A stretch of DNA of 64,000 nucleotides from Spirometra erinaceieuropaei (taxonomy: Eukaryota; Platyhelminthes; Cestoda; Diphyllobothriidea; Diphyllobothriidae), in the NCBI GenBank assembly GCA_902702965.1, contig CACRXP010000610.1:146355-210354 (forward strand). Direction: 5' to 3'. Shown here one piece after another: positions 46,060 to 57,404 of this stretch (positions within the stretch are counted from its first letter, which is position 1; each line of letters starts with the position of its first letter). Under the pieces are notes generated by a model. The model worked only from the letters and a program-made list of their open reading frames with translations. It was not told the DNA's origin and made no database searches. Position numbers and translations under genes: made by a program.

Positions 46060-46490
46060 GATGACTATTCGACCGTCGTTGCCGACAATGTCTATCGTGT
46101 GCTCCACAGCGGCGACTTTCGCTGAATTAATTTATAGTCTGATAGACTTACACAGCATCTGCCACACTCCCTCCTCCCTCAGCTGGGCCCAGTGGCGAGA
46201 CACAGTCAAGAGCACTGAAGGTAGGAGAGAACGCAAGTGGCTAGCACAGTCGGACTCACACCCAGGCGTACCACCACACCCTGTGATCCACAACAAACTC
46301 TTGAGCAGGATTTTAACCAGAAACAAAAGTGGGTCAGGAAGAGACGGATGACGCAAGTCCCTGGGCAACCATGCACACGGCCCGTATACCCAGCAAGAGC
46401 GCCAGCGCTTCCACCGTCAGGAAACCAGGTGCCAGAGAACTGCCGGCGCTGTGATGGCCATTGTTTGCTGAATTACGACAGCTGAAGCAG
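46060..46490 (+). repeat. dispersed repeat, + copy, variant second half
   Basis: Begins TATTCGACCGTCGTTGCCG and GTGTGCTCCACAGCGGC, and includes ATTTATAGTCTGATAGACTT. Its far half, with CGGCCCGTATACCCAGCAAG, matches the variant at about 20,455-20,575 rather than the common form, so two subfamilies exist. Confidence 0.7.
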
Positions 46491-48436
46491 ACAAGCCTTA
46501 AAACCCAAAAGGGTGAAACGCAGCCCCGAATTCGGCCTAGGCCATCACCCTTCCATGGCCGGGTACGTCACAGTACATAGACGAAAACCATGTGCTGGGT
46601 TCCGTGAGTGAACGATACTCCCGTCACTCTCGCACGACGTCAAATCGTCATTTTCCAGATGTTCCAAATATGAGGAACTAAGGGAAGGATCCCAGAAATA
46701 ACTGTTTATATACTGACTTAGTTGTGAAACTTAGGCGCGCAGTCGACCGACGTGAAGGGGCTCAGCACTTAAATTCGACAGGCAGCTACCTGGCTGGTGC
46801 GGAGGCAAAGGATTACTGAGGCGAAACCGTGTGCGAGAGCGAGCAAAGTGCCCGTAGCGAGGGAAACTGAGCATCGGCTAGTAGCTGGAGGGGAGACAAT
46901 TCGCAGATTACTGGGACGATCTGGCACCATTTCCGATTTCAAAAAGTCATAATGCTGTAATGGGCGGCAGCAATGTAGACTGCGTATTGCTCAAATTAAC
47001 TTTCCCGGCCTAGACTTAATTAACCTTCACGAACAAACCCCAGACCCACGAAGACTACAGCTCAGTGTAAGCAACGTAATTAATTACATGGGGGCCACGC
47101 GGATGAAGCGCGTACCATGGTCGAGAAAATTACCGATGCTTTAGAAGAGACTTCGATGATACCTGGGTTTTTGGTATCTTGGCGGGAGGGTCATGCGCTT
47201 ATGTCTGGCGAAAATTGATGTGTTGGGCCGTCGTCGCCTTAGCATACAAACTCGGTCGATAAGATGGCTCGCAATCGATGCAAAAGCGTGAGAATGTTAT
47301 TGTCCAAAACCACCACAACCGGGGTGGTTGCTTATGATGCTATTGAGTTTGACGCACAACCACGCTTCATTGAACATGACAATTGCAAACTCGGCGACAC
47401 ACGCTGTCAGAGAACGCAGCTAGTCTGTGCATAAACAAAGTTCCAGTAAATGCCCTCCGCCTGCGGTTTCCAGCGCACAGCCAACACTAAGTCTGCAGCA
47501 AGGCAGTTCGAGATCTAAACTGCCCTGGAGATTGCGTGGACCCAAGAGACAATGATCGGGATTTTAAGCTGAACCGAACCTCAGTAGCCAGACAACTATA
47601 CAGTGGCGGCACTATCGCCGAGATAAGAAAATCGGGCAGAGAGCAGTTTACGAATACAGTAGACGTGGCCACTCCAGCTGATACCCATTTCAAACAGTCG
47701 CTGTCACCTATAGCACACCGTCTGTTGCGTGGATCTGACCTCTCATCGTCTGGATTTCCTGCGGTCGACCGTGTTTCATGACACCTTGCCGCCAGAACTG
47801 CTACATCCCGCCCAAGTTGACTGTCACGGAGCAAGCATCGGCAGCCGGAGGGGCGATTCCCCACGCCATACCCGGTTTTATTCTCCCAGTTGCGGTCAAA
47901 TAGTTTGACCATGCTAGTGGTGCGGTCTACTGGTGCACCGAGAGACGCACTGGATAGCCAAGCATAATGAAACATACTTGTCGGACATCTACGCTACCAT
48001 CCCAACGGCTCCCGTGCTCAATCACACGAAATCAGGTCAAACTATGAGGCGATTGTCGGGACTTATGGCCTAACTTATGGTTTAAACTACGGCTGGATCG
48101 CGGACCACAAAGACAACTCTCGCGCTCCTCACTCGACAGTATCCTTGAGTCCGACAAGCGATGCAGCGGCCTGTGGGCGAAATTGTCACCAAAGTCAGCT
48201 TGAGTGCGAGGCACTACGACCTCCGGTTTAATTATGTGGACGTACGTGTCGAAAGCCAACATACACGTTTCTAATTGCCACGTTTTCGGTACATGCATAC
48301 GTGGTCGACTCAACTTTAGCTGGGGTAAACTCGTCGGCACAGGTTTGGTTCTTCTAACCTAGATCCTCAACAGCGCACAGCCAACAGGACTGTGAAATCC
48401 TACATGTTTGTGATACTTAACAGGGGATGCACAAAG
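46491..48436. other. no gene recognised
   Basis: Two frames of 162 aa (- strand, 47,487-47,975) and 102 aa (- strand, 48,032-48,340) match nothing I recognise. By position this could be decayed Penelope RT upstream of the nuclease at 48,440, but I could not read RT motifs in it. Confidence 0.35.
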
Positions 48437-48919
48437 TGAGCTTTTAAGATGACGCCTAACACAAGCTGTCTCACAGACCTTTCCAGCAGCTGACACCCGT
48501 GTACTGTTCTCCACCAGTCCCATCCTTACGGAGAGGGCAAGGACAAACTACCAGCTCAGACCACCTCCATGTGTATTTACTCCTTCGCCTGCTCCTGTGG
48601 GTCAGAATATATTGGTCGCACAAGCCGGCGTTTATCCAAAAGAATGAAACAACATCTCCCAGCATGGTTAGGAGAGGGACAAATAAAGAACATCAACAGC
48701 TCGATCCTCGCGCACATGGTAGACACAGACCACCGCGTAAACGCCAGAGAGGCCTTCAGGGTGATTTACAAGGTCCCATCAAGCTATCCAAAACTGCTTG
48801 GGCAGCGCTTGTTGGCTACGGCAGAGGCGGCTGCAATCAGGCTATGCCGACCGGTTCTATGCGCACAGGTCTCACATTTACCATGGGTCAAAGCCACCAA
48901 GCCAACCACCCGCATGTAA
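48437..48919 (+). mobile_element. second Penelope-like family: linker plus GIY-YIG nuclease
   Basis: Around 48,470-48,555 one frame reads FPAADTRVLFSTSPILTER, the linker before the nuclease. After a frame change the sequence continues KDKLPAQTTSMCIYSFACSC (about 48,539-48,598), then EYIGRTSRRLSKRMKQHLPA, with the terminal half ILAHMVDTDHRVNAREAFRV and a stop at 48,919. CIY...YIGRT with the CSCG spacing is typical of another flatworm Penelope lineage, clearly different from the CGTC/YCGQT type at 1-1,580. The RT is missing or unreadable, so this is a truncated, frameshifted relic whose nuclease portion is still open. Confidence 0.8.
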
Positions 48920-50227
48920 TTACCTTTGCCGGGACTCACCTTCTCCCTGGCGCTGACTGGAATTGTGGTGTTTCACTCTCCCCCTCCCCTCTCCAAACCC
49001 GAGCTACAGCTTAATTATCTACTTGCCCGTAGCTTTTAATTCATTACTTCAATAGCCTTGAAGAGAATCTATCGAAAGCTGACGTATGCTCGCCAAATTG
49101 CCTTTTGAATTTTACAATGGGAATATTCGCAACACTAGAAAATCAGGAGTTACAGAATATGTGACCCAGACTTGGCTGTGACGTCACCCGTCCCTGTAGT
49201 ATTTTACGGAGGCGACAGTGTGCCCGGTTACAGTCCTCCATGTTCCGAGACCACTGCAACTGCCGATCCACGACTGTCAAACGGCTGGGAGTCAACCGAC
49301 TCACGTTGCAGCTACCCTTTAATAAAGGCCGTCTCATGAATACCTTTCAGCCATGTAGATCACAGCTTGTTGAATACTCAGCTGCGATGAGGCGGCCGCT
49401 GACCGGCTGTGATACAACGCAATCCAAAGCGCTGATACTGCTTACGGTCATGCCGTGACAAAAACCACCACATACCGTACCTTAATCTTAGGCTTTTGTC
49501 TGAAAGGGGCCACTAACGCCCCCGCGTCAGTCGACACAGCGGGCCCACGGACGCTCGTGATCCGGTCAGTCGCCTCATGCCGCAAGACTCAAGAAAGCGA
49601 AGGACTTGGGAAACCGTGCACTCGCCCTCCGAAATGCTCATCTAGCTATGTATCAGGATACTGTAAGCAACTGAAAAGGTGCTAATGGCGTCTACTAGTG
49701 ACCAGAGCCCCAGAACACGAGACAGGATTTACGTCTAGACCCGTTTGGTCGGCCACCTTCAGCCTAAAATAATCGTCGAAATGCCACCGAAGTCGAAATA
49801 GTAAAATCCTACATCGGAAAATGGTTAACGATACCAACTGAAAACGACGCAGTCACCCAGACCTTCATTAGAAGTGGCTGGTAATGCGTGCACACGACAC
49901 CCGTATAAATAGAATTGTTATGTATAAATTGCACTGCTGGTGTGAGCGGTGGAGTTGACTATTCTAAGAATGGCAAAAGTGGTGGAAGGCAGAATGGAGG
50001 AAATGACAATTCAGCAGTTCATGCCTGGTAGGAACACATAGTAGTAAATCAGCGTCTTGCTGTTAATGGCATTCGCCACGTCACAGCTGCAGTTTCGGAA
50101 TGCTCATTATCAGACGTCGTTACGAACGCGCCGAAAGCAGACATTCCACTGAAATACACTAAGGGCAACTACATCAAGAAAGCTACGCAGACCAGTTTGG
50201 TGCAGTTTTTATTGTCAAAATTTACAC
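48920..50227. other. intergenic, nothing recognised
   Basis: Probably the untranslated tail of the Penelope copy followed by the region 3' of eL14 (which runs on the other strand). No domain, RNA gene or shared repeat was seen. Confidence 0.4.
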
Positions 50228-50828
50228 TCATGCCGTCTTCTTCGCCTTCGCGTGTCCCATCTTCACGAGGGCGGCCTTGGTACACTTCCGCATTCGGAAA
50301 TTCCTGATGATGCTGTTCCGCTAAAAGTAAATTTGGTTTCGGTCAGCGAGCACTTGGCGAGGGGCAACGGTAGGCCCATTGCGTCAGTAAAAGAAAGGCA
50401 TCAGCATGGGGCAGACGGCTCTTCGTGTCATCATTAATGAAATAAGCAAAATAATTAAGCACGCTATTTACCTTCTGACGGGCGACCATGACCTGGAAGC
50501 GTTCAAAGTCGGTGAGACCAGCGCGGATCTTCTTCTTTTCGATCTTGCGAGCCCACTTCGACTTCTGCCACTTCTTATCAATTTTGCTTCGTAGCCATAT
50601 ATCCTTTACACCAAGCGTTCCACACTTAGGAGGAAGCTTCATGGTAATGCCGGTTAGGTGCACTTTTTTCAAATTAATTGGCCTTCGGGGAACACCAGTG
50701 CAAGGGCCATCGATGAGAACCCGGTTCTGGTCAATGATCTCCACAATAACAGCAAGTTTCTTTTGGTGTGAGCCAAAAACTATGTAGACCACACGTCCAA
50801 CCTCGACGAAGCGAGTGTAATGCACCAT
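50228..50828 (-). CDS. RPL14: large-subunit ribosomal protein eL14
   Basis: Component of the cytosolic 60S ribosomal subunit. Two coding exons on the - strand. 50,828-50,472 (119 codons) starts MVHYTRFVEVGRVVYIVFGS and continues VEIIDQNRVLIDGPCTGV, KWARKIEKKKIRAGLTDFER to ARQK, where GTAAAT begins the intron. 50,320-50,228 reads RNSIIRNFRMRKCTKAALVK and ends KKTA plus TGA. Phase 0 joins the two. The product is 149 aa, with the conserved KOW-type N-terminal part and the family's basic C-terminal helix. It lacks the long Ala/Lys-rich tail of vertebrate eL14, as is common in invertebrates. CCTAG directly precedes the ATG, so an intron ending just before the start codon is possible and a 5' UTR exon may lie near 50,900. 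No internal stop, so it is probably functional. Confidence 0.96.
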
Positions 50829-51092
50829 CTAGGAACAACAGTTGGTAAAAACATGACTACAGCCAAATTCACGAGCGTACCTCGAGCGCCGCGCCCCTGA
50901 ACTATCCATAGGTTTAAACAAGGGACCCTCACGCCATATCGCCAATCCTCTTATTTCTGTAGTAATAAATAACCAGAAAATGAATACTTTTCCTTTAAAG
51001 AAGTATGATCGACATCAGACTGCTCATTTGCTAGTAAAGTCTCTGTTTGACATCTAGTCATCACCAAAGTTCCTTGGAATTAATTTTATGCC

Positions 51093-51290
51093 ATGCACTT
51101 GGTGAGACGACTTCTAATTCCTAAAAATCTTTCTGCAAGCTCCAAAAAAATTGCATCGAAGTTTGCAAAAGCACGAGAGCTTATCCAGCCTTCGTATGAA
51201 CAGCACATATCCCTGACATACGAGTATGATTCCGACGATTCCCTTCCGCAAAATGCTGATCAGATTAGCACTTCGCAAACCTCAACATAG
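51093..51290 (+). CDS. small hypothetical frame next to eL14
   Basis: A 65-codon frame, basic in the first half (MHLVRRLLIPKNLSASSKKI) and acidic/Ser-Thr rich at the end (YEYDSDDSLPQ). It is divergent from eL14, about 265 bp away, so the two could share a promoter region. It matches no family I recognise and may be a single exon or chance. Confidence 0.2.
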   Translation: MHLVRRLLIPKNLSASSKKIASKFAKARELIQPSYEQHISLTYEYDSDDSLPQNADQISTSQTST

Positions 51291-51299
51291 CTTCGAATA

Positions 51300-53600
51300 A
51301 CATTGTTTCCCGAGCCTGTTTTGCATCAAAAAAGTTTATTTATGGTGGCTGGCTCTTAATCAGCCTCGGGTAAGCTATAATCAGGACTTTTCATTAAAGT
51401 CCTCATGACTAAACCCAGCATATCTATTCAGTGTGCATGTCAAGTATGGAGAGGATGTGGCCATTATACGTGTGAAATCCATGAGAAAACAGAATCCGCA
51501 CACGTTAAAATTCCATAATTTTGTCACCCATAAATGAGGACTAATGCGTGAAATAATCGAAAAGTTAGGCGTGGTAATAAGAAATTTCAGATGCTTCCCA
51601 TGCTGAAGGTCGCGACAGCATCAGCTTAATAATACGAGACTGCGGACCAAAAGATACCACTTGAATCAGTCAAAATCGGGTTCCGATGCGAGCAACATTG
51701 TAGGGTTGCAGCGAACACAGCCATAAGTCAATTTTTATCATACTGAAACCCAAACGAAAGTCATGCCGTTTCTTTAACAGTAAACAATCCGGCGATTGTA
51801 ACGTACAAGTCAGGCAGTGCAGTTCGCGAGTTGGTCCTATTTTGGAAAATCATATCTGCTTCTATTCTGTTTTTTCCATAGGTCCTCTAAGTGTAAAGGG
51901 ATGTACTAGGAGGTTGGCCATCTGATATGCCACGAAGAATAAATGCAGACGAATTCCTTCTTCTTTATGAGCCATGGTCTGTGTTTTCATTTGACAGCCA
52001 CGGTGACATCTATTCGTGGGAAGGGAGTAAATTAGCCTTTGATAAGTCTTCTAAGTTGGGAGACATTTAAGTGGTTTACAGGTCTTGTCTTTTGCAAATA
52101 AATGACATGGTGATATTCGGCTTTACTGGCTGGGTACGAAAACAAAACCTAAGATGAGTATCCAGAACTTCGACTGTCTGCGAAGGCAAACCTGAGAGAG
52201 ACCGTGGACGAGCACGTCGATTTGCTCCGCATATGAATGATACAACATTCTTAACACAGTAATGAGGAAAAAAATGACCTCATAGCCGCCTCAGGCGAAC
52301 GAAAGCAAATTACACCAGACGAGAATAAATTTAGGAAGTAAGGCCGTCATTTAAATATTGAACCCTTATAATAGCTTGTTTTTAAGCACTCAGAGGTCAC
52401 TGCGCAAAAAGGTTAGCAGTAAATTGGCAAAAACAGACTTTGTAGACAATGATGGTTTTCCCGAAAGGTCTAATGCACGGTAAAATTCGGAAACTGTGCT
52501 GTATAGAGTAAACGTTTTTTCACGACCGCCGGCAATTTGCCCTTTCGTGTACGATGCTTTTGATGATACTATCCACAGATGTCAAATTGTAAGTTATCTT
52601 ATAAAATAATAGTGAAATACGAGCCAAGTAGTGAAAAAATTCCCGAGAGCAAAAGTGGCTATAGAGTTCAGGGAAACCTCTATTTAAAAATTTTTTTCAG
52701 GAAAAAGCATTTTGCTTTGATGGGACCCCGACGAGTCTTTAATAAATTATTATTAAGGGGTGTAGAGGAGCAGGGTGGGTTCTTTCTGAGAGTGGTATGA
52801 GACAAGAAAAGCATAGCAGCGAGTAAGAACGGAGCGTCATCAAGATTTCAGACTCCTCGTGAGATTCCAGGCATTCCAGTAGGAAGGACGGAATCCTGGT
52901 GGGGTTTGGTGGCGGGCAAAACGGAGGTAGTCTAGAGCGGACAGGTCAGATGACCCGGTTTACTTCTGTGGGTTCTTGGCAAAGGAGGACATCACGTTAC
53001 GAGAAGGGTGCGATGAGTGTGGGGAGAACATTGAGATTCCTGCTGAGAGATCGGGGAAGGTGAACCCGCATGTGGAGAGGGAAACCTGCACGGACGAGTA
53101 GGTTAGCGGCGACGTCTTAAATGCCCAACTGTACTTGCGCAGAGTCACTGAAAAGGATGAGGAAGATAAAGGGTTGATCCAGGGTTTTCTTAAAAGTACA
53201 TAGTCTATTTGACGATTAAATGTCGATTGACAGGTTATTTCGAGTAAAGATATAGTCGGAAGAAAAAAAGGGAGAACGTTTAAAAGTGGAGGAAATAGGC
53301 TAGAAAGAGGCATAACCAATTAAGATAAACGAAGGCTGTATGGGTAATTAACAGGAGTAAGGAATGAAGTCCGAAGAACATTTGAACTATTATTGATCGA
53401 AACCGCAGGCAGAAGTCAACTCCTAATCTCCGAATTTGTATAAACTTTAAGTTGGATAGCTAACGTCTATTTGATTAAGAAGTATTTGGACGTGTTAAAA
53501 AGAAGCATTTTTCAGGAAAATGCCTTCGAGCTCTTTTAATACTAGAAAGATTAGCCTCATTTAGTACACTAAAGAATGTACCCAAACATTCGAGAATGGG
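51300..53600. other. no gene recognised
   Basis: Short frames only. The - strand frame at 52,960-53,319 could be a further decayed part of the LINE relic at 53,600-54,560, but its motifs are not readable. Confidence 0.35.
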
Positions 53601-54560
53601 AATGGCAAACATTCCAGTATGTTCTAATGTAATGTCATTTAGTAAACATTTTTAGGAACGAAACCACATACCTGGGCAGCTTCGACCGTAATTCTACTAG
53701 CGTACAGCGAGAGATCTAGATTATTGGAGTAGCTTAAGCCTAAGTCCCTGCGGACAAAACATTTAGTAATAGGGATGTCTACAAAAATCACTACGTGGGG
53801 CACAGTTTTAGGTTCAAAACACATGTAGCGACATTTAGAAAGAGAAAATTCAACTAACCATGTTGAGCTTCATGCGAAAATAATGAGCATTCCAGAATGG
53901 ATTTGTTCCAGAAATTATTGGGCGGCAGATTTAGAGGAAGAAAATGCGGACTTGAGATGATCGGTATCAATAAACGATTTAGTATCTAAGTGCCGACAAA
54001 ATATTATTAATGCAAGTCAAAACGAAAGGGACCGCTCAAATGACAAACCATGCTGGTGGACGCTAAGAACCTGATTTCATATGTAAAAATCTGTAATCCT
54101 GATGGGAAGGATTTTTTAAACCACTCTACTTAGACAGGGCGTTTTATGAACACCACGAAAATATTGAACTTCAAAACTAAAGTCAGATTTAAATACTGGA
54201 ATAATAATAGAAGTTTTCCAACGGTCAGAAAAAAGACCATTTTCGAGAAAGACCGACAACAGTTTCCTCAGCAGAGGAAGAAATTCCGTTAGCTGTCTAG
54301 TAAGAAAGTTCGGGATGTTGCAAGTTCAAACTGAACACGAGTAACTAAGCCGGCCAATCTATTTCAAATACTTGCACGTGCAAAACTAATGGTGACAAGG
54401 AACGCATCAGATTACAAAGGAATTGAGGGGGTGAATCGGTCCTCTTCATCGACTACTTGAAAAGAATCGTTGATAGAACTAGTTTATGGTAGAAAAAAGT
54501 GCTTTTGAACAGGCAAAGGCGGCTCTTGCCTCCTCATCTTCTTCAGGGCCCGTTTGTGCA
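53600..54560 (-). pseudogene. LINE reverse transcriptase relic, antisense
   Basis: Reading the - strand, about 54,225-54,135 gives DRWKTSIIIPVFKSDF, the WK..IIPVFK segment at the start of a LINE RT. 53,824-53,639 gives RRDLGLSYSNNLDLSLYASR and AAQVCGFVPKN, the segment after the active site (DLGV...DFSxH...A...GF). Stops separate them. The spacing fits one RT that has lost its active-site region to decay. It is divergent from the ORF1-type frame that starts at 54,713. Confidence 0.6.
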
Positions 54561-54712
54561 CAACCGTTTAAAATCCTTAGACTCGAGATAAGTTGAAATT
54601 CATTTATAATTGAAGTATTTGACATATTTCTGCGTCGATTTTGCGTCGATTTTTATTAGCTGTCGAAAATAACACATAAATCCATTACACTCTCTCCATT
54701 TAACCATGACTA

Positions 54713-55862
54713 ATGTTGCGTTTGCTGTCGACCATCGTCCGTTTACAGAAGTTCATCGAGAAACATGAACACATTTTTACGATACTCGATTCACTAACAC
54801 ACTCAAATAAATTTACGAACAGCCTAACGAGCCTACCACAAATTGAATCGATTATACATTTAGTTTCGTCAGAAGTCGCGGATAGATCGAAACGCAGGCT
54901 CAATTTAATTATCCGTAATATACCCCACACCGTTAATCCGACACCATCAATTCAAAATTTTATACATTCGTGTGGCTTAAACATCAGAGTAGCTAACACT
55001 AAAAGACTTCACTCCAAAAGCAAAAATAAACCCGTCTTAGTAACCTTCTACTCAAAGGCGGAAGCTGAGATTGTCTTACAAAATCCCGAAGTAAACAGAA
55101 ATCTACGGAACCTAAACTCGTTTATAGGTCCAGATCTGACACCTATGCAAAGACGTAAACTTCGGGAAAAAGACACCGGCTACAAATACGATAATCAGCA
55201 CTCCGGTCCCTCAACTGAACCTTTAGCCACCACTTCTACCTCTAGCACTAATAAAAAGAAATACACAGGCCAGCGTAAACCAAATGATAAACCCACAGCC
55301 CTCGCAGAAGGACCTCCAGCAAGTACTTCTGACTCTAGTTCTCATGATAAAAAACGCGCAACTGCAAAAGTATTTAGGACTGCTGGTCAGAAACAAACGA
55401 GGGAGGCAAAACAAAATAACAACGTTCAACCAGAACAGAACGATGATGCAGATCCAGGACCGAGTCATGTGACACCCTTAGATAGCAGTATAAGTTTTAC
55501 TACATCCCCCAATACCGATCAATCAGTACTAGAAAACGACTGCCAAACAAGACACATAAACCAAAAGGCCTTACTAAGCACACCAACACAACCAAAACGC
55601 CCTAGGTATGTTGACGTAACAAATAGAAGCCCACCAAAACCTAACCAAAAACAAACAAGCTTCTATAACGGCATCTCGACTCCCCAAAATCCACCTGCAT
55701 GGCATAGGAATAAGCCAAACCACTCTAGCATTCCAAACTCCTTACCACCTACTTACAACCCTACAAATTACTTTGGCTTTTACATCTCCCCAACTGAAAC
55801 TCCATTTAGGTACAATTACCACCTAGTTAACGCACATCCTCATATGTACCCTCAGTCCATAC
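54713..55862 (+). pseudogene. LINE ORF1-type protein, cut by a repeat insertion
   Basis: An open frame of about 380 codons. Residues about 60-150 read RRLNLIIRNIPHTVNPTPSI, NTKRLHSKSKNKPVLVTFYS and SFIGPDLTPMQRRKLREK, which is the RRM-like nucleic-acid-binding part of ORF1 proteins from CR1/L2-type LINEs. The rest is low-complexity, Ser/Thr/Asn/Pro-rich. It ends where the dispersed repeat begins (about 55,863); the frame continues into the repeat to 55,960 by chance. No RT follows on this strand. A host gene with similar composition is possible but less likely. Confidence 0.6.
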
Positions 55863-56730
55863 ACGACAGTTCGACCGTCGATTTCGACGATGTCCACCGT
55901 GTGCCCCACAGCTGCGGCAGCGGTGGGAGCAGGGACGGTGACTTGCGCAGGGGTTTATAGTGCGGGTAGACTTGCGCTGCATCTACCTACACTCTCTCCT
56001 CCTCCCCCGCCTGGGCCCGGTGTCAAGACAGAGTCAAGAAGACCGGAGACGAGGGAGGCCGCAGGTGGATGGCTCGGACGGATCCTCGCCTTGGCGCTCC
56101 ACTCCGCACCCCCTGGTCCACACACAAATGACCAGGATTTTGACCGCAAAACAATGGGGTGGTGGCAGTGGTCCAGTTGTGCGACGAATGCCGACAACAG
56201 GGTCCGCCAGCGCACCCCGCAAGTGTTGGCATTTGTTATTGCGCACAGATAACGCCTGCCAGAGTACGATGTGACCCCCGTGTTGGTCCAGCGCATCTAA
56301 CACGTGGCCCGTTCAGAGGGCAACACACGACAGTTCGACCGTCGATTTCGACGACGTCCACCGTGTGCCCCACAGCTGCGGCAGCGGTGGGAGCAGGGAC
56401 GGTGACTTGCGCAGGGGTTTATAGTGCGGGTAGACTTGCGCTGCATCTACCTACACTCTCTCCTCCTCCCTCGTCCGAGCCCGGTGTCAAGACAGAGTCA
56501 AGAAGACCGGAGACGAGGGAGGCCGCAGGTGGATGGCTCGGACGGGTCCTCACCTTGGCGTTCCACCACACCCCCTGGTCCACATAACAATAACCAGGAT
56601 TCCAACCAACACAACAGAGATTTGGAGGCTGGCACGGCCGAAGCCGCACCTGGGCGTGCCGCCAACGCCTGGCTCGGATCCCACACTGTGGTGGGAATGC
56701 CATAAAGGCCACATTAAAAAGGAGCCATTG
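55863..56730 (+). repeat. two dispersed ~460-bp repeat copies in direct tandem
   Basis: Unit 1 (about 55,863-56,327) and unit 2 (from about 56,328) both begin CGACAGTTCGACCGTCGATT and are almost identical over their first ~250 bp (e.g. GACGGTGACTTGCGCAGGGG, GTGCGGGTAGACTTGCGCTG, GTCAAGACAGAGTCAAGAAG). Unit 1 ends CGTGGCCCGTTCAGAGGGCA, directly followed by unit 2, which makes this the clearest place to define both ends of the family. Unit 2 diverges after about 56,590. Frames of up to 142 aa in the units are repeated too and show no domain. Confidence 0.85.
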
Positions 56731-57209
56731 CAGCCTGACTCTCAGACCGCCTCCAGTGAAGGAGGAGGTCCAAGGTACCCCGTAAGTTGGCAACCTTCCA
56801 AGCCACGGCTTTTAGCGCACCGTGATAGCTTGAAGCGCGTCAGATTGTTTATAGTGGGGAAAATGCGCTGAGTCGTCGACCTCACTCTCCCTTCCCATTC
56901 CCATACTCCAGCCGCCGTCCGAGCCGGTCGGCAAACTGGAGAGGGAAATGGGCGCGGTGGCTGACATGGTCGACTGACCATGCCTGCGCGCGCCACAGCA
57001 CGACCTGGCCCCCCATACGCACAAACACCAGGATTTCACACAACGGGGGTTGAAAGGCGTCACTATCACTTGCGTGAGAGGGCCGTGGAAGGTGCAGCTT
57101 CAGCCCGTCCCCAGCCCACCAGTCCGCCACTCCCCACAACATACACATACAACGTGGCGAACTGCGTGAGCCGAGAGCGGGCGTCGAACAGCAACCTTCC
57201 TATCCACGA
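56731..57209. repeat. GC-rich repetitive flank
   Basis: Contains segments also seen elsewhere: GTTGGCAACCTTCCAAGCCA with its relative near 29,600, and the GTGGCTGACATGGTCGAC region resembling 25,660-25,700. It borders the 3' end of the LINE on the - strand. No gene seen. Confidence 0.45.
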
Positions 57210-57404
57210 CGCTTGACGTGTCGGGATAGTCTCGGACTCAAGTCACCCGTGCAGCCGAAGCCGCATGGGGACCGAGGCGAGAGCACACTTTCCACTTGCG
57301 TGGAAGGTGGCGGTTGGTGCATGCGGTGGAGGAGTGTTGATGTGCGTTGTTGATGGTGGAGGAGGGTAGGGAGTGTGTGAATGTGTGGTGTAACCGGCGG
57401 TTGG

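Noticed and set aside
47487..47975. 162-codon frame as a gag or protease
   Set aside because: No zinc knuckle or DTG/DSG motif and no neighbouring LTR element.
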